Of a stretch of DNA of 64,000 nucleotides, positions 51,801 to 60,295 are shown piece after piece; position 1 is the first letter of the stretch; every line of letters starts with the position of its first letter. This DNA is from Closterium sp. Naga37s-1 (Eukaryota; Streptophyta; Zygnematophyceae; Desmidiales; Closteriaceae): the NCBI GenBank assembly GCA_947471745.1, contig CANJKZ010000922.1:2975001-3039000 (forward strand). Reading direction: 5' to 3'. Below the pieces are notes generated by a model, which was not told the origin of the DNA, ran no database searches, and saw only the letters and a program-made list of their open reading frames with translations. The translations under genes and the position numbers were made by a program.

Positions 51801-54785
51801 CTCTTCCTGGTACCAGGTCCCCCCCAGGTAGACCCCCTCCCCCCTCAGGGTCCTGCCCCTTCAGGTGTGTCCCAGGTAGACGCAGTCGAGCCTGTCGAGG
51901 TCACTGGTGACTCTGGTGCTGCTGAGGGTGCTGAGGCTGGGGGTGCTGTACCTGGGGGTGCGGAGCCTAGGGGTGCTGGGCCTGGGGGTGCTACGTCTGG
52001 GGGTGCTGAGCCTAGGGGTGCTGAGCCTGGGGGTGCTGAGCCTAGGGGTGCTGAGCCTGGGGGTGCTGAGCCTGGGGGTGCTGAGCCTAGGGGTGCTGAG
52101 CCTGGGGGTGCTGAGCCTAGGGGTGCTACGTCTGGGGGTGCTGAGCCTAGGGGTGCTACGCCTGGGGGTGCTGAGCCTGGAGGTGCTCCGCCTGGAGGTT
52201 CTCCGAGTGCTTCGTCTCGCCGGGAGCCACTTTCTCCACAGGAGCTGCGTGAGTGGTTTGCCCTGCGCTGGAGGCGTGCTGCTGGTGCTGGAGGTCCTTC
52301 GACTGCTGAGGGTGCTGCGGTCGCGGGTCCCAGAGGTGCTCGTCCTGGGTGCACTGGAGCTGGTGCTGCTGAGGGTGCTGGCGCTGAGACTACCGCTGGC
52401 AGTCCCACTGGGGGTGCTCCTGGTGCTGCTGGAGGTTCTGGAGCTACTGGTGGTGCTGCTGGAGCGGGTGCTCCTGCTGAGGGTTCTGGTGCTGTCCCTG
52501 CTGCTTCTAGCGTCGCCGCGCGGCCTCGACCGTACTTCGTGCCACTCCTGCAGCAGGTTCTTGGTCTTCCACCTTCTACTGGTCCTCCTCCTCCCTTAGA
52601 GTGTCCACAGCCTGTCTCGTCCCAGCTACAGTTGCAGCCTACCTCCCCTTTGCCTGCTCCTTCTCCCTACACTGGTCCTACTGGAGGTCTGGCTGAGCGT
52701 CGTGAGCCTGCGTCTCGCCCTACGTCGCCTGTCCGTGCTGCTCGCACTAGTGGTCGCGGTTCGCGTCAGCGTCCTCCTCCTGTCCCTGGCACGCACCGGA
52801 TGTCTCTGCGTCCGTCCACTGCTCCTCTGCGTGCCCCTTTGCCTTCTCCTCCTGAGTCCTCTCTTCCTGCTCTTGCCGACCCGGAGTCGGACTCTCTTCG
52901 TGCTGCCAGTCCTACTGTCACGCGTCTCCTTGCTACTGTTGTCACTGACCCTTCTTTCGAGTCTACTGCTGCGTCTGCTCTAGTTACTGAGCTCGTCGAC
53001 TTTGCTGCTCGCTGTCGCTTAGACTACGCTGCTAGTCTTGTCGCTGAGTCTGAGTCTGTCTGTCCTCCGTCCGTCGGGGGTGAGTGTGCCCTTGGCACGG
53101 ACGTCCTTGAGGACAGGCAGGAGGAGTTCCAGTGTCTGGCAGCTGCCTCACCTCATCTCGTGTCCGTACTGCTTACCCCTGAGGGAGACCCGGATGCACT
53201 TGACATCCCGACTCCGCGCTCTTACGCGGAGGCGATAGAGGGTCCCTACTCCTCTCAGTGGCAGGCAGCTATGGATGCAGAGATGGCTTCCTGGAAGTCC
53301 ACAGGCACCTACGTTGACGCTGTCCCCCCTCCTGGGGCGAACATCGTCAGTGGCATGTGGATCTTCAGGGTGAAGCGGCCGCCGGGTTCTCCGCCTGTCT
53401 TCAAGGCGCGTTACGTGGCTCGTGGCTTCAGTCAGCGGCAGGGAGTTGACTACTTTCAGACCTTCTCCCCCACCCCGAAGATGACCACTCTTCGGGTACT
53501 GCTGCACGTTGCTGCTCACCGTGACTACGAGCTGCACTCTCTTGACTTCAGCACAGCTTTCTTGCAGGGCAGCCTGCACGAGGAGATCTGGCTGCGTCGC
53601 CCACCTGGCTTCACTGGGTCTTTCCCTTCTGGTACCCAGTGGAGTCTCCGGCGTCCAGTCTACGGTCTCCGCCAGGCGCCACGTGAGTGGCACGACACAC
53701 TGAGGACTACACTTGCGGCTCTTGGGTTTGCTCCTTCTACTGCCGACCCGTCGCTGTTTCTACGCACCGACACCTCTCTGCCGCCGTTCTACATCCTCAT
53801 GTACGTCGACGACTTGGTCTTTGCCACAGCTGACACTGCTGGACTCGCCTACGTGAAGTCCGAGCTGCAGAAGAGACACACGTGCACAGACCTAGGTGAA
53901 CTGCGCAGCTACCTTGGCTTGCAGATCACCCGGGACAGAGCACGCCGCACCATTACCCTGACTCAGTCACACATGGTGCAGCAGGTCCTTCAGCGCTTCG
54001 GCTTCACGTACTCCTCGCCTCAGGCCACTCCTCTGTCTACTCGCCACTCGCTCTCAGCTCTGCCTTCGGATGAGTCCGTAGAGTCGAGTGGCCCGTACCC
54101 AGAGCTTGTTGGCTGCCTCATGTACCTGATGACCTGCACACGACCTGACCTTGCATACCCTCTTAGCATTCTGGCACGCTATGTTGCTCCTGGGAGACAC
54201 AGACCAGAGCACATGGCTGCAGCGAAGAGGGTGTTGCGCTACTTGTGCAGTACGTCGGGCATGGGGCTAGTGCTTGGAGGGCGGAGTCCAGTGGTCCTCA
54301 CTGGGCACGCGGACGCTTCTTGGGCTGACGACCAGGCTACGCAGCGGTCGTCACAGGGTTACACCTTCAGCCTTGGTTCCGGCTCTGTTTCGTGGCGGGC
54401 TACTCGCTCGTCTTCTGTTCTTGGCTCGAGTTGTGAGGCTGAGATCTACGCCGGGGCCATGGCTGCACAGGAGCTTCGCTGGCTCACCTACCTGCTGACC
54501 GACCTTGGAGAGCCGCCTCGTTCTCCTCCAGTCCTGTACGTAGACAACAAGGCCATGCTGGCCTTGTGTCGAGAGCAGCGACTGGAGCACAGAACAAAGC
54601 ACATTGCTCTCCGCTACTTCCTTGCTCGTGAGCTACAGCAACGTGGTCAGTTGCGGCTTGCGTACGTGGCCTCTGAGGCCAACACTGCTGATGTCTTCAC
54701 CAAGGCACTTCCACCTTGTGATCATCAGCACTTCTGCACTCAGCTGGGTCTTGTGCCCGTCTTGCCTCACTTGCTCTCCTCTTGA
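48810..54785 (+). CDS. Copia D gag-pol polyprotein, intact
   Basis: 1,991 residues from ATG 48810 to TGA 54783. Gag occupies about 1-260. A Gly-rich domain (about 265-355) is followed by a Cys/His motif C393-C407-H411-C416. The aspartic protease is at LDSGASRSFF (Asp531). The pre-integrase zinc segment has HETLLWHHRLGH and CVPCVEG. The integrase DDE triad is Asp755, Asp824, Glu860, with 35 residues between the last two. A linker of about 20 GGAEP/GGAEPR repeats leads to a Pro/Ser-rich stretch. RT carries YVDD at 1665-1668, and RNase H has Asp1835 and CEAEIYAG from 1875. Order PR-IN-RT-RH is diagnostic of Ty1/copia. Gag and Pol are in one frame with no frameshift site. Confidence 0.97.
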   Translation: MATPSVLAFDAEGRAIDFEVWVDDLQLFLQCDRADGLSLFDLTSGTSTAPAADADATVRSQWATRDAAARLAVRRHLPTSERAHFSQYKSAQTLYDAVVARYSSPATAALSRLMLPYLFPDLTAFPTVTDLITHLRTSDTRYHAALPPDFCARNPPPMYITLYYIVTRLPDSLRVVRDHFLSVCPTTLTVDLLEKSLLAAEKSIVAVGASRGDPRTPIFEGCSPSPLLPSVASAAAADLLVLESVGAASAHSGRRRSGKGKGGKGAGGASGGGGGGGGGSWGSGGGGGSGGGGGGVGGGSGGGGGGGGGGGSGGGGGGGGGGGGGGGGGGSSGGGGGVGGGGGGGGAGRGSSQRSGSGGGSRQQQQRGRDTLSPQQLREWYTARQRGGGFGPCSYVLRTGDRAGEQCGGAHPTQRCFGRLTDAWRHQFPEASEIPRWGELSRAGVAIYDLDFDAILSAMYAVSISDEGDCYRCFPPDPGIETAALGPGEAAAIGACDAAALGARVSASSGTGESALSGTASASASLTFTLDSGASRSFFRDRTTLTPLSRPVAVSLADPSGGPVLSRFSTVLPCPAAPSGTLSGLYLPSFSTNLVSGADLQDAGVHQFTPARQRVTHCTEAGTGRHLATFTRQPGSSLYTLTTASPPVAESGRVVTSGQVFAAASRSGPESAPCSCRLLSHETLLWHHRLGHPSLLRLRGMASRLLVSGLPRSLPPLPQGPGPACVPCVEGRLRAAPHSSQFPPTEAPLQTLHMDVWGPARVRGQGHERYFLLVVDDYSRYTTVFPLRSKGDVTEVLIDWIRAARLQLRQSFGSDFPVLRLHSDRGGEFSSGLLRAYCRARGIRQTFTLPDSPQQNGIAERRIGMVMDVARTSMMHAAAPHFLWPFAVRYAAHQINLHPRVSRPETSPALLWTGKVGDASAFRVWGSRAFVRDLSADKLSPRAAPCVFLGFPPDAPGWQFYHPTSRRVLSSQDVTFDESVPYYRLFPYRTPSLPPPPLFLVPGPPQVDPLPPQGPAPSGVSQVDAVEPVEVTGDSGAAEGAEAGGAVPGGAEPRGAGPGGATSGGAEPRGAEPGGAEPRGAEPGGAEPGGAEPRGAEPGGAEPRGATSGGAEPRGATPGGAEPGGAPPGGSPSASSRREPLSPQELREWFALRWRRAAGAGGPSTAEGAAVAGPRGARPGCTGAGAAEGAGAETTAGSPTGGAPGAAGGSGATGGAAGAGAPAEGSGAVPAASSVAARPRPYFVPLLQQVLGLPPSTGPPPPLECPQPVSSQLQLQPTSPLPAPSPYTGPTGGLAERREPASRPTSPVRAARTSGRGSRQRPPPVPGTHRMSLRPSTAPLRAPLPSPPESSLPALADPESDSLRAASPTVTRLLATVVTDPSFESTAASALVTELVDFAARCRLDYAASLVAESESVCPPSVGGECALGTDVLEDRQEEFQCLAAASPHLVSVLLTPEGDPDALDIPTPRSYAEAIEGPYSSQWQAAMDAEMASWKSTGTYVDAVPPPGANIVSGMWIFRVKRPPGSPPVFKARYVARGFSQRQGVDYFQTFSPTPKMTTLRVLLHVAAHRDYELHSLDFSTAFLQGSLHEEIWLRRPPGFTGSFPSGTQWSLRRPVYGLRQAPREWHDTLRTTLAALGFAPSTADPSLFLRTDTSLPPFYILMYVDDLVFATADTAGLAYVKSELQKRHTCTDLGELRSYLGLQITRDRARRTITLTQSHMVQQVLQRFGFTYSSPQATPLSTRHSLSALPSDESVESSGPYPELVGCLMYLMTCTRPDLAYPLSILARYVAPGRHRPEHMAAAKRVLRYLCSTSGMGLVLGGRSPVVLTGHADASWADDQATQRSSQGYTFSLGSGSVSWRATRSSSVLGSSCEAEIYAGAMAAQELRWLTYLLTDLGEPPRSPPVLYVDNKAMLALCREQRLEHRTKHIALRYFLARELQQRGQLRLAYVASEANTADVFTKALPPCDHQHFCTQLGLVPVLPHLLSS

Positions 54786-54997
54786 CCTTGCCTGTACTCT
54801 CACATATATATATACCTGCTCTTGCTTGTCTAGCTTTATATATATGTGTGTACTCTTGCATGTGAACTGGCCGTGTGGCCTTGACCCTGTGCTCGGACTG
54901 TGTGGTGACTTTGTGATCCACCCTGAGCTTGCTTTGCTTTACTTTGCTTGACTGGTCTTGTGACCCCTTGTTCTCCCCCACTTTGCCTATGGGGGTG
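54786..54997 (+). other. Copia D 3' untranslated region and polypurine tract
   Basis: Contains two TATATATATA runs, GTGAACTGGCCGTGTGGCC, TGTGTGGTGACTTTGTGATC and CTTTGCCTATGGGGGTG at the LTR. It matches the same region in F, G, H, J and M. The long shared block outside the LTR may carry 3'-end or packaging signals. Confidence 0.75.
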
Positions 54998-55129
54998 TGT
55001 CAGAACATTATAGCTTATGTTGTTGTGTAGGCTATAGTGGGGTATCCCATAGGGGGTACAACCAATTAGGGTTTCATATTTGTACTCACTTCATTTCATA
55101 GTTCATTCATTCTTGTTCAAATCTTCTCA
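54998..55129 (+). repeat. Copia D 3' LTR
   Basis: 132 bp, identical to the 5' LTR, followed by CCACC. Confidence 0.97.
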
Positions 55130-55187
55130 CCACCCTGAGATATGTGCTGTTTTCCACAGGACTACCGTCACCTAGACTATGGGGGTG

Positions 55188-55332
55188 TGTCAAAATATAA
55201 TTATATAGTTTGTATTGTTATAGTCTAGGTGTATTACTTTTGTCCTAGGTTTAGGGTTAGGGCTGACCTATATCTTGCTTGTTTGTTCATTTGCTAGTCA
55301 TTCATTCTCATATATATATGTATATATCATCA
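55188..55332 (+). repeat. Copia C2 3' LTR (probable)
   Basis: TGTCAAAATATAATT begins right after ACTATGGGGGTG, the purine tract found before all 3' LTRs in this family. The end is placed at ATATCATCA (55332) by TG..CA termini. No 5' partner is present because C2 is 5'-truncated. Confidence 0.6.
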
Positions 55333-55695
55333 GAGGTCCACTCCCGATTGATCATAGGGAAGGGTTACAGGCACGTTGGCCTGGGGGGTTATGGGCGCAC
55401 TCACCCGCTACACAAACAAGCCCTTTTATCCCAATGGTCTAGTGGTTGAGATTCTAACACGATATAAGAGCGGTCTCAGTGTGCACCTTGAGCATCTCAG
55501 TGCGGGGGGGTGTCAGAGGTCCACTAGAGATCCCCGGTTGATCCTAGGGAAGGGTTACATGCACGTCGATCTGGGGGGTTGGGTGCACTCACACGCTACA
55601 TAAATAAGCCCTTTTATCCCAGTGGTTAGTGGCTGGGATTCTGATACGACGTCGCGCCCACTACTGGCTGAGCCGGTGCTGCGGCCGGTACTCCT
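55333..55695 (+). repeat. Tandem pair of about 180-bp units with tRNA-like box
   Basis: Unit 1 starts at 55334 (AGGTCCACTCCCGATTGATC) and unit 2 at 55513 (AGGTCCACTAGAGATCCCCG). They share GGGAAGGGTTACA, GCGCACTCAC and AAGCCCTTTTATCCCA. Each carries a stretch like GGTCTAGTGGTTGAGATTC, which resembles the A-box end of tRNA-Glu/Asp/Gly. No complete tRNA fold with anticodon and acceptor stem is present. It may be a tRNA-derived SINE-like repeat. Confidence 0.55.
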
Positions 55696-56599
55696 AGGAC
55701 CCTCAGGTCCCCACTACCGGGAGTGCTGTAGTTGCTGTTGCTATGGCTCACCCTGCTGCTGCTGCAGAACTCTTGCACACTCCATGGTAGGCATTAGAGA
55801 CGGCCGAGCGCGGTGGGGAGCAGCTAGGAGCGGTTGCTGGCTATAGCCTATGCTGTTGCTGGTTCTGCTGGGGGCAGCCTATGCTGCTGCTGGTGCTGCT
55901 GGGGGCAGCCAATGCTCCTGCTGGTTTTGCTGGGGGCAGGCTATGCTGCTGCTGGTTCTGGCGGCAGTCCAAGCTGCTGCTGGTTCTGGTGGCAGCCTAA
56001 GCTACTGCTGGTTCTTGCAGGTCTAAAGCGGTGGGGAGTGGTTCTGGGCGGTTATGGGCGGTTTTGGACAGTTATGGGCGGTTCTGCTCAGTTCTGGGCG
56101 TAGGTTAGGGCGGCGGGGCTAGGGTGGGACGGGACAGGTGGGGCTGCTGGCGCATTTCTAGCACGGTTCTAGCGGCTACTGGCGCTGCTGGGGTGTTTCT
56201 AGCGCTGGTTTCAGGTGGGGCGGCGGGCACAGAATGCGGGGAGGCGATGGGATGGGGATGGGAGGAGACGGGGACGCGAACCCAAGGGCGACGGGGACGC
56301 GACGCGGAGAGCGACGGGGACACGACGGGGAGGGGATGGGAGGTGACGGGGGTGCAACGTGGAGGGCGACAGAGACGCGACGGGGAGGGGAGTGGGGACA
56401 ACGGAGGCGCGACTCGGAGGGGGACGGGAGATGACGGGGACGCGACGGGGACGGGACAGGAGGTGACGGGAATGCGACGGGAAGGGGACGGGAGGCGTCG
56501 GGGAGGGGGGTGACGGGGGCGCGACGCGGAGGGCGACGGGGGACGCGATGGGGAGGGGACGGGGGCCGACGGGGGCACGACTCAGAGGGGGGGGACGGG
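55696..56599 (+). repeat. Minisatellite mosaic
   Basis: 55840-56010 has five units of about 36 bp like CTGCTGGTTCTGCTGGGGGCAGCCTATG. 56030-56100 repeats GGGCGGTTATGGGCGGTT. 56215-56600 has 15-30 bp units around GACGGGGACGCGACGGGGAGGGG. Together they look like leader arrays of copia elements, perhaps the leader of a lost element. No gene is seen. Confidence 0.7.
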
Positions 56600-57806
56600 A
56601 GGCGAGACCTATACCGCGAGGATTGGCGAGCGGAGTCTTTGGGACCTTCACGAGGATAGGGATGTCTACAACGAGATGTGGCAGAGCCCTGTGGTCCCCA
56701 TGCCTAAGGAGAGGCAAGTGGAAGCAAGCATCAGCACCAAGGGTGAAACGGTTGGTAGCGACGATGGCGCGAACGGTCGCGCTAAGGAGATTGTGTCCAA
56801 GAAGTGCAATCTTGGAGGGACCAGCAAGCAGTGTGAGCTTGAGGAGAGTGGTGCAGAAGCCAAGGAGCAGCACAAGGGTGAGGAAAACCCCAAGGCAGCA
56901 GCGGAGGAGGAGTACGGAGCGAGCATGTGGGGCACTATTGCAAGTGCGGCATTCTCCAATCCGACTTCGGCTACGGGGGAGTGTGATCGGCTCACCTTGC
57001 ATCGGCGAATGGGGCATGTGGCCCTGCCCATCTTGCAGCAGCTAGTGAAGAATGAGATGGTTGTTGGCATGCGCGTGAAGGGGGAGCCCGATGAGGTACT
57101 TGGCTGCACGACATGCATGCAAGCCAAGTTCACCCGTTACCCGTTCTCTAGTTCGGAGGCAACGGTTAAGGCACCACTTGATGAGGTGGTGATGGACATG
57201 GTGGGCCCCCTGAAGCTTGGAGCTGCTAGAGCAGAGTACTTCCTCACCATTGTGGACGTCTACACCCGCATGACCTGGGTGTATGTGCTCTCCAAGAAGA
57301 GCGACGTGGCTGAAACAGTGAAGACCGATTGGTTGCCGATGGTGGAGCGGCAACAAGACCGGCTAGTCAAGTCAATCCGCACCGATCGAGGGGGAGAGTT
57401 CCTGAGCAAGGAGTTCGATTGTGGCTGAAGAAGAATGGCATAAGGCACTCCCTTACCATGCCATACTCCCCTGCAATGAACGGCATCGCCGAGCGAGCGA
57501 ACCGCACAATCACGGAGACGGCACGCGGGTTGCTCATTGAAGCCGGGCTACCCAACTACTTCTGGCCTGATGCGGTGCAGAGTGCATGTGTGGCCAAGAA
57601 CAGAGCTTTGACTCATGTGGGAGCAGACAAATGGGTGCCCTATGTGGAGTGGATTGGAAGGAAGCCAAAGGTGGATATGCTTCGGGTGTTCGGGTGCACG
57701 TGCATGGTGCTCGTGCCTAAGCATCTTCGGCACAACAAGCTCTGTGCCAAGGCGATATGGGCCGTACATTTGGGCATGGCTCAAAACAGCAAGGGGTGGC
57801 TTCTTT
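56600..57806 (+). pseudogene. Copia B3 fragment: pre-integrase and integrase
   Basis: The frame 56676-57428 holds the zinc segment (LTLHRRMGH, then GCTTCMQAKF), the start of the DDE core (DMVGPLKLG) and TDRGGEF. One base is missing near 57415, after which 57418-57806 continues with NGIAERANR and RVFGCTCM. It is the only copia B copy here with the zinc segment, and shows that B1 and B2 lost it. It ends at GWLL (57806) where an E-like sequence begins. Confidence 0.85.
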
Positions 57807-58142
57807 CGTCCGCAGCACCTGTAGTCCGGGGCTCTGCTTTTGGTAGCTCAGAGAGCCTGCTGCACCTGTCGCCCGTGGGTCTGTTGCTCCTGCCGCTCAG
57901 AGTTAGCCGCAGAGCCAGTTACTCCTGTAGTCCGTGGCTCTTGCTCCGGTAGCCACCGTATGCGCCGCTCCTATTGCCCGTGTGTCTGCAGCATCAGCCG
58001 TCGCCTCCTATCTACTCTCCTCTCACAGTCCAGCCTCCTCCTCACTTGCCCTCTGTGAATGCCTCTAGGTTTGCTTGTACTTGTGAACCTGCTCTATGAC
58101 TGCTTGCTCTGCTGATTATACCCCACTTTGACTATGGGGGTG
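57807..58142 (+). mobile_element. Interior tail of an E-like element
   Basis: TCGTCCGCAGCACC...GTAGTCCGGGGC through CTCTCACAGTCC...CTCACTTGCC resembles 9750-10091 inside element E, and ends in GACTATGGGGGTG. It abuts copia B3 with no duplication visible. Confidence 0.75.
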
Positions 58143-58291
58143 TGTCAGAATGTATTTGCTGTTTAGCCTGCAATGTGGTACTCTGTAGTGAGTACAACCC
58201 AATTTAGGGTTTGCTATTTGTATTCCAACTTTCTATAGTGAAATCCCTCATTCTCCTTCTCGACTTTTCCTCACCCAAAATTCTCTCGACA
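58143..58291 (+). repeat. E-like 3' LTR
   Basis: TGTCAGAATGTATTTGC...TTCTCTCGACA, 149 bp, clearly related to the 144-bp E LTRs but diverged in its second half. No matching 5' LTR is found upstream. Confidence 0.75.
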
Positions 58292-58336
58292 TCCTTCCTA
58301 GCCATGGTTCCTAGGTCAAGCTACTATACTAACAGA

Positions 58337-59221
58337 GCTGCGCAGCTATCTTGGCTTGCAGATCACCCGGCACAGAGCACGGCGCACCATCACCTTGACT
58401 CAGTCACACATGGTGCACCAGGTCCTTCAGCACCTCGGCTTCCGGTACTCCTCGCCACAGCCCACTCCTCTGCCACTGGTCACTCGCTCTCAGCTCCACC
58501 TTCGGACGAGTCCGTAGAGCCGAGTGGCCCATCGTATCCAGAGCTTATGGGCTGCCTCATGTACCTGATGACCTGCACTCAACCTGAACTTGCCTACCCT
58601 CTTAGCATCATGGCACGCTACGTTGCGCCCGGGAGACACCGGCCAGAGCACTGGGAGGCCGCTAAGAGGGTGTTTCATTACTTGTGCAGTACATTGGGCA
58701 TGGGGCTCGTGCTTGGAGGACAGGGTCTAGTTGTCTTTACTGGACACGCAGATGCGTCTTGGGTTGACCTTTTGGCTACGCAGCAGTCGTCACAGGGTTA
58801 CACTTTCAGCCTTGGCTCCGGCTCTGTTTCTTGGCGGTCTACCCGCTCGTCTTCTGTTCTCAGTTCCAGTTGTGAGGCTAAGATCTACGCAGGGGCCATG
58901 GCTGCACAGGATTTACGGTGGCTCACCTACCTACTGACCGACTTCAGAGAGTGGCTCGTTCTCATCCAGTTCTGTACGTAGACAACAAGGCCATGATTGC
59001 CTTGTGTTAGGAGATGACTGCAGCACTGGACAAAGCACATCGCTCTGCGTTACTTCCTTGCTCGAGAGTTGCAGCAGCGTGGTCAGCTTCGTCTTGCTTA
59101 CGTGGCCACTCGGGCCAACACTTCTGATATATTCACCAAGGCACTTCAGCCTGGTGATCATCAGCGTTTCTGTACTGTTTTAGGCCTTGTGCCTACTTTG
59201 CCTCACTTGCTCACTGCGTGA
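58337..59221 (+). pseudogene. Copia K fragment: RT end and RNase H
   Basis: It starts mid-RT at LRSYLGLQITR, with a frameshift near 58470. The frame to 58981 holds GCLMYLMTCTQPELAYPLS, GHADASW and CEAKIYAG (Glu to Lys in the RNase H motif). Frameshifts near 58950 and 59015 precede NTSDIFTKALQP and TGA at 59219. It belongs to the F/H group. It is truncated at the 5' side, with 45 bp of unassigned sequence (58292-58336) separating it from the E-like LTR. Confidence 0.85.
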
Positions 59222-59274
59222 CTTTGCTTGTATTGTGATCTATCTACATATATCTGCATGCTTACCCCAGAATT

Positions 59275-59398
59275 ACATATATAATGTTTATATTGTGTAG
59301 GCTGTAGTGGGTAGCCCATAAGGGGTAAAACCCAATTAGGGTTAGTACTTGTACCAACTTTCTTCTCAATACAATCGTTCCCTCGTCTAGTTTCTGAC
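59275..59398 (+). repeat. Copia K 3' LTR, truncated at its start
   Basis: ATAATGTTTATATTGTGTAGG...GTTTCTGACA resembles copia F's LTR. The TGTCA start and the polypurine tract are missing, because the 3' untranslated region jumps from GCATGCTTACCCC directly into the LTR. Confidence 0.7.
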
Positions 59399-59404
59399 AT
59401 CCCC

Positions 59405-60295
59405 TTCATTCCTGGTCACGCAGAGGGCTGATTCTCTTGACTAATCCCGTGAGGTCGTAGTTGTGCTTGTATTGCTGACGTGGCAGTCACTTGGTGAGGA
59501 AGCCAGCTACCATCTTAGTGGTGGGGCATTACGCGAGGTCAACCTTGCCTTGGTCAATTTCGTCCTTGACGAAAAAATATCGAAGCGCGATGTGCTTCGT
59601 GCGGTTCACGAACCCTGGCTTGTTCGCGATCTTGATGGCGCTCTGGTTGTCGGAGTGGAGGTGAAAGGTGGGCGAAGTTGGAAATTTTGCTTCCTGTAAC
59701 AGTTCTTGCAGGTACAACCCTTCGCGAACTGCTGCTCTCGCGGTGATGTACGCTGCTTCGGCCGATGACAGGGCAACCAACTCCTACTTCTGTGAGATCC
59801 AGGAGATTGGTCCTTTTGGCTCCAGGCGGAAGACGAAGCCGGTCCGTGACCGTCGATTTGCAAGATCAGCAGCATGATCTGCGTCCATGTAGCCGTTGAG
59901 GTTGAAGGAGGTTGTCGTCAGCGTGGAGTAAGAGAGCCCGATGTCAGGTGTGGAAATGAAGTACTGCAGGGCGCGCTCTAGTTCCAGCTGGTTCTCAGCT
60001 ACTGGCTTGCGGGAGTATTGTGCCTGTTGGCTTGCGATGTACGAAAGGTCGGGTCGGCAGGTGATAGAGGCGAATAGCAGGCACCTCAATTGCTGCTGGT
60101 ACAGATGGAGTCCTGCGGGTGACAGGGGTTTGTTGTCCGGTTTGTAGTTGGCGCTGGGGTTGCGGTAAGGAGTTGAGAGTGGTGCAGGGGCAATTCTGAA
60201 GCGTTCTCCCAGCTGCTCTGCGTACTTGGAGGCCGACAGGTGAATTGCTTCTGTCGCGTAAGTGATGTTCAGTCCCAGAAACTACGTGACGTTGT
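59405..60295 (-). pseudogene. Copia L fragment: RT end and RNase H
   Basis: On minus: GLNITYATEAIHLSASKYAEQLG, STPYRNP, then MRCLLFASITCRPDLSYIASQ, MDADHAADLANRRS, a TAG near 59784, SSAEAAYITARAAVREGLYL and NRTKHIALRYFFVKDE. Two further stops fall near 59527 and 59470. The motifs match copia A more than D-M, so this is a second copy of the A-like lineage. No LTR is attached. Confidence 0.8.

Larger units (their letters stand above)
47842..55129 (+). mobile_element. Copia D: complete, intact, probably recent
   Basis: A 7,288-bp element with two identical 132-bp LTRs (47842-47973, 54998-55129). The target duplication CCACC lies at 47837-47841 and 55130-55134, in C2's 3' untranslated region. 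A primer site follows the 5' LTR and CTATGGGGGTG precedes the 3' LTR. One uninterrupted gag-pol frame of 1,991 codons has all catalytic motifs. Zero LTR differences and no stops make it the best candidate here for an autonomous, recently active copy. Confidence 0.97.

Noticed and set aside
55425-55480. A tRNA gene
   Set aside because: Only the A-box-like part matches; no anticodon arm, T-arm with matching stem, or acceptor pairing could be drawn.
59399-59408. The start of copia L's 3' LTR (TGTCAGAAAC on minus after AGGGGA)
   Set aside because: The LTR core there reads in plus orientation and matches the copia K/F LTR, so TGACA at 59394-59398 is the end of K's LTR.
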